A stretch of DNA of 64,000 bases from the NCBI GenBank assembly GCA_029260615.1, contig JAJDCX010000035.1:93560-157559 (forward strand). The letters run 5' to 3'. Origin of the DNA: Phycisphaeraceae bacterium. Lineage in GTDB: Bacteria; Planctomycetota; Phycisphaerae; Phycisphaerales; Phycisphaeraceae. The position numbers and the translations under genes are program-made. Below the pieces are notes generated by a model. The model searched no databases and had not been told where the DNA came from. It saw only the letters and a list, made by a program, of their open reading frames with translations. Positions 39,168-47,781 of this stretch are shown one piece after another. Numbering within the stretch: the stretch's first letter is position 1; each line of letters starts with the position of its first letter.

Positions 39168-40214
39168 ATGACCAGGCCTAAACGTACAACCCGAATCGGA
39201 TTCACGCTCATCGAGATGCTCATCGTCGTGTCGATCACGGCGATCGTGCTGGCGATGTCGTTCCCGATGATCGGTGCGATGAAGCGTGACGTCACCGCGA
39301 CCGCCGGGGTGAACACCGTTGCCGTCGCCGTCGCCTCGGCCCGCCGTTACGCATCCGCGCCGCACGATTTCCTGGACGACCTTGTCCCTGATGATCCCGC
39401 AGACTCAGATACATTAGGCAGCCAACTCGGTGTCTATAGCGGTGTCGCCGCCATCTTCACCCCCGCGGGGGAGATCCGCCTGGCACGCAACGAGTCCTCG
39501 GCCCTGTTCCTCGACGGCGTCGACGCCAAATCCTTGGAACGGCACGGCCCCGACCGCAGCATAGCTACAGGCCTAATGGTTCAAGCCACGGGGCTGCCGA
39601 AATTCGAGCTCAACGGCTTCGCGGACATCCAGATCGACTACACCCTGCTGGGCTCGGACGCCGGTGTCGCCGGGATCTTCCGTGACACGACGGTCGCGTT
39701 CGACGACCCGCCCATCCTCCTGCCCCCGCCGTTTGCCCTGTGGTTCAACCAGAACGGCTACATGGTCACCACCGGCATAGACCAACAGACCAACGACATC
39801 CGTGAGTACGCCTACGCCTACTACGACGGCGACGGCGACGGCTTCTACCAGGTCATCGGCACCTCAGGCAGCGGGCAACCCTCAGACCGACCGGCCATCT
39901 ACAACCCCAACCTCTACAACCCGCACCACGGCGAGTTCGACAGCGCCAACTGGAACGACGCGGAGGAGAAATACATCCTCCCCTTTGAGAAGATCGAGGC
40001 CGTGATCGGGCTCTACATCTTCTCACAGGAAGCCTTCGATAACGCGGTCGACAACTGGATAGACGGCAAAACAGACGCAAACATCGCCGCGCCGCCCTGG
40101 ATCGACACGGCTTCGGCCGACCACACCGCCCGATGGGAATGGATGAAACTCAACGGCAAGATGCTCCTGTTCAGCCGACAGACAGGCACCGTCATGCGGA
40201 ACCGAGACGACTGA
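39168..40214 (+). CDS. GspH-like minor pseudopilin
   Basis: RIGFTLIEMLIVVSITAIVLAMSFPMI. Confidence 0.75.
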   Translation: MTRPKRTTRIGFTLIEMLIVVSITAIVLAMSFPMIGAMKRDVTATAGVNTVAVAVASARRYASAPHDFLDDLVPDDPADSDTLGSQLGVYSGVAAIFTPAGEIRLARNESSALFLDGVDAKSLERHGPDRSIATGLMVQATGLPKFELNGFADIQIDYTLLGSDAGVAGIFRDTTVAFDDPPILLPPPFALWFNQNGYMVTTGIDQQTNDIREYAYAYYDGDGDGFYQVIGTSGSGQPSDRPAIYNPNLYNPHHGEFDSANWNDAEEKYILPFEKIEAVIGLYIFSQEAFDNAVDNWIDGKTDANIAAPPWIDTASADHTARWEWMKLNGKMLLFSRQTGTVMRNRDD

Positions 40215-41209
40215 TGCATACACCGACACGCACAACCCGATTCACAGGCAGCCGCCAACACAGGGGCGCGGGCTTCAGCCTCATGGAGGTGATGGTTGCG
40301 ATGGGCATCTTCACCGTCGGCCTGGTCGCCGTCGCCGCGGTCTTCCCCACCGCCATCACTATCCAGCGTGAGACCGTCCGCGACCTCGCCGGGCAACGCG
40401 TCACCGCCAACGCCAAGGCCATGGTCTTCGCACTGGCACAAACCAAAGACCCGGTGGTCGGCCCCAACAGATTCCGGGAGTTGACCTACCTCCACAATAT
40501 CAACCCCGCGATGGCTACGGGCACGCTCGTTCCGTACCTCGACCTCAAGCCTCCCTATGACCAGTTACCCACCGCAGACAACCCCAACCCGGTCCTGCCC
40601 CTGGTCAACGACCCCCCTCTTCCCTTCGGCCCCCCACAGTTGCTTGCACCCCAGCGCCAAACAGGGCTACTTCAGGCCAGTTTCCACGACCTGTTCACCC
40701 TGGACATGCGAAGCCACCCGTCCAATATCCAGGATGTATCGCGGCGAGACTACTACTGGTACCCGCTGATCCAGGCCAATCGGCTGAACCCCTCGGTGCC
40801 ACCCACCTGGCGGGCCCACATCATGGTGATGCGGCGGACCGGCAGCGAAGCCCCGCCCCAGGTACGCCTGGCGGAAGTGGATCTCAGCAATACCAGCGGC
40901 TCGATCATCGAGCTAAAAGCCTCCGCCTCCATCAATGCCGCCTTCGACTTCGAGAACGACATCGAGAACGACGGCCTGCCGGACCTGATCCAGCCCGGTG
41001 ACCAGATCCTGGATACCGATGGCAACACGCACAGGATCATCCTCGTGGACCGCAACATCCTCACCGTCGATTCCCCGAACGTAGGTAAACCCGTCGGGGT
41101 GTATTACGCCGTGGCGATCGACCTGACCGCCCCGAATGTACCCAAGCGCGAAACACGCTCACCGATTGTCCGCATCGACCTGGTAAACCTGGTGGTACGC
41201 CAACCGTAA
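40214..41209 (+). CDS. GspI/PilV-like minor pseudopilin
   Basis: GAGFSLMEVMVAMGIFTVGLVAVAAVFP; ATG overlaps the preceding TGA (tgATG). Confidence 0.75.
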   Translation: MHTPTRTTRFTGSRQHRGAGFSLMEVMVAMGIFTVGLVAVAAVFPTAITIQRETVRDLAGQRVTANAKAMVFALAQTKDPVVGPNRFRELTYLHNINPAMATGTLVPYLDLKPPYDQLPTADNPNPVLPLVNDPPLPFGPPQLLAPQRQTGLLQASFHDLFTLDMRSHPSNIQDVSRRDYYWYPLIQANRLNPSVPPTWRAHIMVMRRTGSEAPPQVRLAEVDLSNTSGSIIELKASASINAAFDFENDIENDGLPDLIQPGDQILDTDGNTHRIILVDRNILTVDSPNVGKPVGVYYAVAIDLTAPNVPKRETRSPIVRIDLVNLVVRQP

Positions 41210-41211
41210 CC

Positions 41212-42747
41212 ATGAAACACCGCACCCACACATCCCGGGCCTTAGGCATCACCCTCATCGAGATGATGGTCTCCTTGGCGATCACCTCGTTTGTTCTCCT
41301 GGTGATCAACCAGCTCTTCAACCAGGTCATCACCACGGTCCGCCGAGGCACGCAGGGCGGCGAGATCCTCCACCGCTCACGTGCTATGGACGAGCAGTTA
41401 GCAATCGAGACCGAACTGAAACTGGGCCCGGGCGATCCGACCGCAGACCCCGCGATCTGGTGGGGCCGGATGGTCGGGCCACTGGGTAGAGACGGCGCGT
41501 CTGCCGGCGAACCCGGCGGGTTCCTGGTCATCATCCAGCGGCAGGTCGCTGCCCGGCTGACACTCAAAGACCAGGTCGAGTTAGCGCCCACCTCGCAGAT
41601 CCGCAGCGATCAGTTGATGTTCATCTACGACCAGACGCCCACGTTCGACGACTCGGGCAAGCACCGGCTCCCGCCGATGGCGCCGGCCAGCGACGACACC
41701 TACGCCGGGGAGATGTGGAACTCATACAACTCCGACTACATCCGCATGTGGTACGGCCACGTCGTGCAACTCCCCGAAGACCCGACCACCTACGACCCCG
41801 CCAACCACGCCTTGGGCGTTAGTAACGCGACCAACCCCAACGCGCTTGCGCAAGACTGGGTCCTGGGACGCCACGCGCTGTTCCTGATTAATGATGACAT
41901 TGACCCTGTCACACTCGCTCCCCTTGTGCCGCTGGGAATCTATGGGGCAGCTCCCGGGAATATCACTTTCGTCAACGGTGGCGGCGCTGTTCCCGGCGGT
42001 GCGACGCTAGCCGAAGGCTTAACCGATGCTTCGTCCATTACACTCAATAATCTGACCGGCCCGGGATCGTTTCTGGACCCCTCCCCTAGCGCTTTAACCT
42101 ATCAGAACCAAGTCGCTACGATGGTTTACGCCCGAGACCCCCTGCTGACCGCCGCGCGGCCGGCGAATGCCACGGGCGACCTGACCGCCTCGGAAATCGC
42201 TCCGGGCCACACCTACTTCATGGGCGGGGTCAGTGACTTCATTGTCGAGTTTGCTGGCGATCTAATCACCGGCCAGAGCTTCCAGCCCACTGCCGCCGCC
42301 GTGACGGCGGGCCCCGACGGCGAGCTGGACCGCGACCCCAACGGGCGGATCAAGTGGTACACCAGCCCCTTCTACGCCAACCCCGGCATCGCCCCAAGCG
42401 GCGACCCGGGCAATATCAACGCCCCGGTAACCTACCCAGCCCCCCTGCCGGCGGATTACAAACCGCACGCCCCACAAATTACCGTTACCGGCACTCCGTC
42501 TTTCCCTCGCGCAAACGACGCCTTCGTCTGGCAGCACGAGGTAGAAAACCCGATTGCCAACCCCGGCTTAGATGCCGATTTTACCCAGTGGCCCTGGATG
42601 ATCCGTATCCGCTACCGGCTGCACGACCGCCGGGGTGACTTCGAGGGCCGGCAAGTGACCGTCAACACCATCACTGGTGAGACCGAGCCGGAACCCGGGG
42701 AGTGGTTCGAGACGATCATCCCGGTCAACCATCAGGGCGTTAAGTAA
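41212..42747 (+). CDS. GspJ/PilW-like minor pseudopilin
   Basis: LGITLIEMMVSLAITSFVLLVINQLFNQV. Confidence 0.75.
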   Translation: MKHRTHTSRALGITLIEMMVSLAITSFVLLVINQLFNQVITTVRRGTQGGEILHRSRAMDEQLAIETELKLGPGDPTADPAIWWGRMVGPLGRDGASAGEPGGFLVIIQRQVAARLTLKDQVELAPTSQIRSDQLMFIYDQTPTFDDSGKHRLPPMAPASDDTYAGEMWNSYNSDYIRMWYGHVVQLPEDPTTYDPANHALGVSNATNPNALAQDWVLGRHALFLINDDIDPVTLAPLVPLGIYGAAPGNITFVNGGGAVPGGATLAEGLTDASSITLNNLTGPGSFLDPSPSALTYQNQVATMVYARDPLLTAARPANATGDLTASEIAPGHTYFMGGVSDFIVEFAGDLITGQSFQPTAAAVTAGPDGELDRDPNGRIKWYTSPFYANPGIAPSGDPGNINAPVTYPAPLPADYKPHAPQITVTGTPSFPRANDAFVWQHEVENPIANPGLDADFTQWPWMIRIRYRLHDRRGDFEGRQVTVNTITGETEPEPGEWFETIIPVNHQGVK

Positions 42748-42803
42748 GGCCCGTTCTATTTGACCCAAACAGCGCCACGGCATGAGGCCGTAGGAGGCGA
42801 ACG

Positions 42804-45800
42804 ATGAATCAGGCAACACAAAACAGACAAGCCGGCAAGATGCCCACGTTTTTTAGAGGCGGAACCGGCGGCGGCAGGCTTGGCCGTGAGCGCGGGTCGC
42901 TGTTGATCCTCTGCGTGACGGTGCTGATTATCATCGCCCTGATCGGGATCGCGTTCCTGCAGCGCGTCCGCCTGGACCAGTTCGCGACCGCCCGCCACGA
43001 ACGCAATTACATGGACCTGGTCATCAACGGGGTCCTCGGGGACATCGGCACACAACTCGAGAAAGACGTCTTCGAGAATTGGAGCGACGGCGACCCGCTG
43101 TACGACTACCCGTGGACGGAGGATGTCCAAAGGATCTTGGTGACGCCGGAGTATTTGGCTGGACCGGTCGCTGTCAATGGCGCGGGCCCCCCCGCCCCGG
43201 GCCTGCCGACCCACGAGGACGACCGCTGGCTGGCATCCACCGCGCCGGTCTGGCACCCCACTGGCATACCTGGGGGCGAGTACCGCTGGCTTCACCTGAC
43301 CAACCTCACCGGGATCTGGCTTGATCTCCCCGTCGTTGGCAATACCGTCGGTGCCTTCCCCGGCAGGCCCGCCGAGAGGTTGATCAACGGTATCTATGGG
43401 CACCCTGACAACTCGGACACCGACCTGAAACTAACCGGCACAGCGGGCTTGAGCCTGGCAGAACCGTTCAACCTCAACTTCCAGCGCCGCGGTGTCGATG
43501 CCGACCTCGACGGCGTGCTGGATAGCCGATGGCAGTGGGCCCCCGCAGGCGTCCGCAACATCGGCGGACGTAAGTACATCATGGCAGTGCGGATCATCGA
43601 CCTCAACTCCATGCTCAACATCAACACCGCCGCGATGCCCGCACCGCCCCGGGGGTGGACGCCGTCGGATGTGGACCTGTCTCAGATGCTCAGGCGGATC
43701 AAACCGATCAAGCCCGGGCTGGCCCCCACGGCGTGGAGGAGCGAATTACGCGCCGTGCTGAACTTCCGTGCCGGCGCAACGACAATCGGAACCGTCCCCG
43801 CTCTCCCCACGCTGGGCCAAACCGATCTCCTAACACTCTGGGAAGACCAGGCCGCGATCTACGGCAACTCCGACCGCAATTACCTCTCCAGCAACGAAAT
43901 CGAATTACGACGACTCGGGGGGATCAACGACACGTCGATCCAGTCCGATCTCGAAAACGTGATGCCCAAGCTCCTGCGGCAGACCAACCCCAACGGCTCG
44001 GTGGTGGTCAGCCCGTTTGAGACGTCCTATATCGATGTCGTCGATCCCCTGAACGCACTTAGCAGCGACGCACAGATCAGCGAGTGGTTCTACGGCAAAG
44101 ACCCCGGCAGTTTCAATGACGACAACACCAACCGCCTCCGCGTTGCTAACCGCGAATTCCCGGGCGTCCGCCACATGCTCACCACCGCCAGCGGGGTCGG
44201 GGCATACGTCACAAAGTTCGGGGCCGGTGGCCTGCTCAAGACCGACCTCAAGCAGCAGTGGGACGACTTCGCCGCTATACGCGGGTCCATCGACGATGTC
44301 TTCGGAATCGCGGGCACCAGCGGCGAGCCCTACCTGCGGCCCGCCACCAACGGCTTTAGCCTCGTCGAGCTGATCGACGAATACGCCCTGGCGATCCAGG
44401 ACTACTCCGATGCGGACAGCGTCCCCACCGAGAGGACCGTAGGCGGCGTGACCTACTACGGCCTGGAGCGGCTGCCGTTCCTGCGCGAGGCGTATTTTCA
44501 GATCCTTTATCAAGACAATGACCTGGTGGCACTCCCGCCCAACGAGTTTGATACATGGGTCGCGTTGGACGGCACACAAGGCGTCGTGATCGAGTTGGGC
44601 AACCCCTTTTCCCACGACCTCCTGGGCACCGGCCCCAACGGCCTCAACCGCCTGATCCGAATCGTGATCGAACAAAGCGGCGTGCAGGTCATAGACTGGG
44701 TGTATGACAACGCGAACATCCCGAATTTCCAGGCACGTGACGACGCCTTGGACACCGACACGCTGATCGTGGTAAGTGATCCCACGGACAACACGACCAA
44801 CGGGGAGGGCTTGGGGATCGATCAGGAGACAGACCTCAATCTTATCAGCGCGCCGAATCTTGTCACGACATTGGGTACGGGTGACCTGACGTTTGATGCC
44901 GATGGCTCAAACATCACCGTCCTGCTGCAGGTCGATGTCACGGGAGCCGGCGGCTGGGTCACTTACGACCGGATGACGACCAATGTCTCCTTCGCCCCAA
45001 CGATTGCACACGCGGCTTCGACAATCGACCCGACCATGCCCGCGCCGGCACAACACGCCCAAGCATCTTTCCAACGCAACAGTCAGGCGATCAATTACGT
45101 CAGCGTGGCCTCAGGCAACGGTGTGGCAAACGCGCTGCCGGAGGATCCCCCCGCCTCGTTCGGCAGCTACAGCCCGACCATTCACGAGTTCGGCAACGAT
45201 ACCAAGACGGGTGTGGCAGTGGGAACCCCCCTCCCAGCCACTTTCCAACTCTCGATCGCCGACGACCCCATGCGCAGCGTCGCCGAGCTGGCGTGGGTCC
45301 ATATGTTTGGGTTCACCAACCGCCCCAATGAATCGTTTTCCGAACGTATCGGCACCATCCCACTGAACCAGCACTTCCTGTTGCTTGACCCGGCGGACCT
45401 GGACTACGACGTGACCGTACAGACCGGCCTGCCCCACGCTGCGCTGCTGATGGACGCCTTCACCACACTCAGCCCAGAGAAGGACGGGCGGGACAACGAC
45501 AACGATGACGGCGACAACGATCCTTTGACCGCCGCCACCGCCATTTTGCCGGACTTGCCCTCGATCGACAACGATACCGAGCAGTTCATCCCCGGCACGA
45601 TCAACGTTAACACCGCGCCGCTGCACATCCTGACACTCGGTGCCCCGATGACCGTCGGTGCCCCGCCAGCAGCCGAGTCCCTTGATGACATCGAACAACT
45701 GATGCGCACCCTCATCGCCTACCGAGATGAACCACTCCGCGGCAACCTACGGTTTGCGGACACCCACGGAGACTATTGGGGCGGGGGCAGCGGTGCCCCG

Positions 45801-46283
45801 TTGATGGGGTTTGATGTCCGAGAGGCCCGCGACTTGGGACCCGACCCTGTGACCGATCCGCCGTTCAGCGGCGTGCGCTTGAGCCAGCCCGGGATCGCCA
45901 GCATCGGTGAGTTGATGTTTCTGAACCCCCTACCCACCACCGGCCCGGTCCCAGCGCATGACATGATGCGGTACGGGTTCGATGGCCCAGCTGTTGTCCC
46001 GGCCACACTGGACCTGTACCCCAACCCGGAAACCTCCGGCATCAGCAAGATCAACCTGGGTGATGACAACGAGCAACTCCTGGCCCGGTTCCAGATGCTC
46101 AGTCAGGCGTTCACCGTCCGCAGTGACCGGTTCGCTGTCTACGCGGTGGTCAGGGGCTACAAGGAGGATGGTTTCAACCGCAACCCGGTGGAAACGGCGA
46201 AGTTCATCGCGGTGTTCGACCGCAGCGCGATGACTGGCGCGGGGGATACACCGCGTGTGATCGGATTTGTTCGGCTACAGTAA
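42804..46283 (+). CDS. Very large GspK-like protein (1159 aa)
   Basis: N-terminal ERGSLLILCVTVLIIIALIGIAFLQRVRLDQF; IMAVRIIDLNSMLNINTAA and FIPGTINVNTAPLHILTLG resemble GspK LNINTA elements; last in the pseudopilin string. Confidence 0.75.
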   Translation: MNQATQNRQAGKMPTFFRGGTGGGRLGRERGSLLILCVTVLIIIALIGIAFLQRVRLDQFATARHERNYMDLVINGVLGDIGTQLEKDVFENWSDGDPLYDYPWTEDVQRILVTPEYLAGPVAVNGAGPPAPGLPTHEDDRWLASTAPVWHPTGIPGGEYRWLHLTNLTGIWLDLPVVGNTVGAFPGRPAERLINGIYGHPDNSDTDLKLTGTAGLSLAEPFNLNFQRRGVDADLDGVLDSRWQWAPAGVRNIGGRKYIMAVRIIDLNSMLNINTAAMPAPPRGWTPSDVDLSQMLRRIKPIKPGLAPTAWRSELRAVLNFRAGATTIGTVPALPTLGQTDLLTLWEDQAAIYGNSDRNYLSSNEIELRRLGGINDTSIQSDLENVMPKLLRQTNPNGSVVVSPFETSYIDVVDPLNALSSDAQISEWFYGKDPGSFNDDNTNRLRVANREFPGVRHMLTTASGVGAYVTKFGAGGLLKTDLKQQWDDFAAIRGSIDDVFGIAGTSGEPYLRPATNGFSLVELIDEYALAIQDYSDADSVPTERTVGGVTYYGLERLPFLREAYFQILYQDNDLVALPPNEFDTWVALDGTQGVVIELGNPFSHDLLGTGPNGLNRLIRIVIEQSGVQVIDWVYDNANIPNFQARDDALDTDTLIVVSDPTDNTTNGEGLGIDQETDLNLISAPNLVTTLGTGDLTFDADGSNITVLLQVDVTGAGGWVTYDRMTTNVSFAPTIAHAASTIDPTMPAPAQHAQASFQRNSQAINYVSVASGNGVANALPEDPPASFGSYSPTIHEFGNDTKTGVAVGTPLPATFQLSIADDPMRSVAELAWVHMFGFTNRPNESFSERIGTIPLNQHFLLLDPADLDYDVTVQTGLPHAALLMDAFTTLSPEKDGRDNDNDDGDNDPLTAATAILPDLPSIDNDTEQFIPGTINVNTAPLHILTLGAPMTVGAPPAAESLDDIEQLMRTLIAYRDEPLRGNLRFADTHGDYWGGGSGAPLMGFDVREARDLGPDPVTDPPFSGVRLSQPGIASIGELMFLNPLPTTGPVPAHDMMRYGFDGPAVVPATLDLYPNPETSGISKINLGDDNEQLLARFQMLSQAFTVRSDRFAVYAVVRGYKEDGFNRNPVETAKFIAVFDRSAMTGAGDTPRVIGFVRLQ

Positions 46284-46372
46284 CCCCAGCCCCAGCGGGT
46301 CCCGCAGGCATGAAACGGTACACCGAGGATCGTGGAGATCTGGGTATTATGAGAATAGAAGAGGACGTGGTT

Positions 46373-47203
46373 ATGAATAAGCAACGTGCATTTACCATGA
46401 TCGAGCTGCTGGTGGTCCTAGCGATCATCGCGGTGCTGGTCGGGCTGTTGTTCCCAGCGATTGGGGCTGTGAGACGCACCGCCAAGCAGGCGGAGAACAA
46501 CACCAAGGTACGCAACATCGTCCAGGGGACGATCCAGTATTCCCAGAGTCACCGCGGGTTCTTCCCCGGGTTTGATGGGTTTGAACTCCTCCCCGACACC
46601 GCAATCACAACGGGACTTAGCGGCACGGGCCAGACCGTCGAGGCGCGGTACTGGATCCTGTTGGACGGCAACTTCACCGAGGGCAAAACCCTGACAAGCC
46701 CGGCGGAATCAAAAGACCCCTGGCCCAACCTCGATCCGTCCTTGCCTGCGGTCGATCAGCAGAAGGTCACCACCGAGAACTACTCCTATGCGATGGTCAA
46801 AATCGCCACCCTCGGCACAACCAACCCAGCGATAGGCGCAAACAGGATCGATCAGTTCCGTCGCGAAGAGTGGCGTGATAAGCAGAACTCGCTGGCACCG
46901 GTCATCAGCGACCGGCTGGCGGCGGGCCCCAGCAGCACGGCTTTCCCCAGTGACCCGGACACCTACCAGAGCATCCACGACTCAAGCCAACTGGGTAAGT
47001 GGGTCGGGTCTGTCGGCTATGGCGATCTCCACACCGAATTCGAGAAAACACCGCTGGTGGCAACCCGCATCTCCGACTTTAACAATGAGGAAGATGACCT
47101 GTTCAGCCAAGTGGACACAAGCCCCCTCGACGCCGCGGACGCCCCGAAGAATGCGGCGATGACCTACGATGGCCGATCCAACCCTTACGGCCCAATCCAA
47201 TAA
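46373..47203 (+). CDS. GspG-like pseudopilin, second copy
   Basis: MNKQRAFTMIELLVVLAIIAVLVGLLFPAIGAVRRTAKQAENNTKVRNI. Confidence 0.8.
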   Translation: MNKQRAFTMIELLVVLAIIAVLVGLLFPAIGAVRRTAKQAENNTKVRNIVQGTIQYSQSHRGFFPGFDGFELLPDTAITTGLSGTGQTVEARYWILLDGNFTEGKTLTSPAESKDPWPNLDPSLPAVDQQKVTTENYSYAMVKIATLGTTNPAIGANRIDQFRREEWRDKQNSLAPVISDRLAAGPSSTAFPSDPDTYQSIHDSSQLGKWVGSVGYGDLHTEFEKTPLVATRISDFNNEEDDLFSQVDTSPLDAADAPKNAAMTYDGRSNPYGPIQ

Positions 47204-47250
47204 ACCCTACCCGTTAATACGCCGGTTGTTCGGCCACACGGCGGACCACT

Positions 47251-47730
47251 ATGGACACCACCTGCATCTTCTGCAAAATCATCGCGGGACAGATCCCCTG
47301 TCATAAGCTGTATGAAGACGACCGTGTGCTGGCGTTCCTGGACTTGGGGCCGTTAGCGGATGGGCATGTGCTGGTGATCCCCAAATATCACGCGGTGCAA
47401 CTGGATGAACTCCCCAGCGAAGACGCGGCGGCGGTCGGGGCGGTCTTGCCCAAGCTCGCCAAGGCGGTGTCACGGGCGACCGGCACCGAGGCTTACAACG
47501 TCCTGCAAAACAACGGCGAGGCTGCCGGGCAGGTCGTGATGCATGTGCATTTTCACCTGATCCCCAAGCCCGTACCCACTACCGCAGATCCGCGTCTATC
47601 TGATTCCACTGATTCCACTGATTCCCCCGGGTCCCCCGGGTCCGGTCTGGGTATCGGTTGGCCCGCGGGCAAGCTGGATCAGGATGCGGCCGCAGCGCTG
47701 GTCGAAAAGATCACCGCAGAGCTTGGGTGA
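47251..47730 (+). CDS. HIT family protein
   Basis: CIFCKIIAGQIPCHKLYEDDRVLAFLDLGPLADGHVLVIPKYH; HVHFHLIPK. Confidence 0.92.
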   Translation: MDTTCIFCKIIAGQIPCHKLYEDDRVLAFLDLGPLADGHVLVIPKYHAVQLDELPSEDAAAVGAVLPKLAKAVSRATGTEAYNVLQNNGEAAGQVVMHVHFHLIPKPVPTTADPRLSDSTDSTDSPGSPGSGLGIGWPAGKLDQDAAAALVEKITAELG

Positions 47731-47781
47731 ACCTTACCCAACGATTTCATCCGTCACAGTAACACCATCAACCACTGTGTA

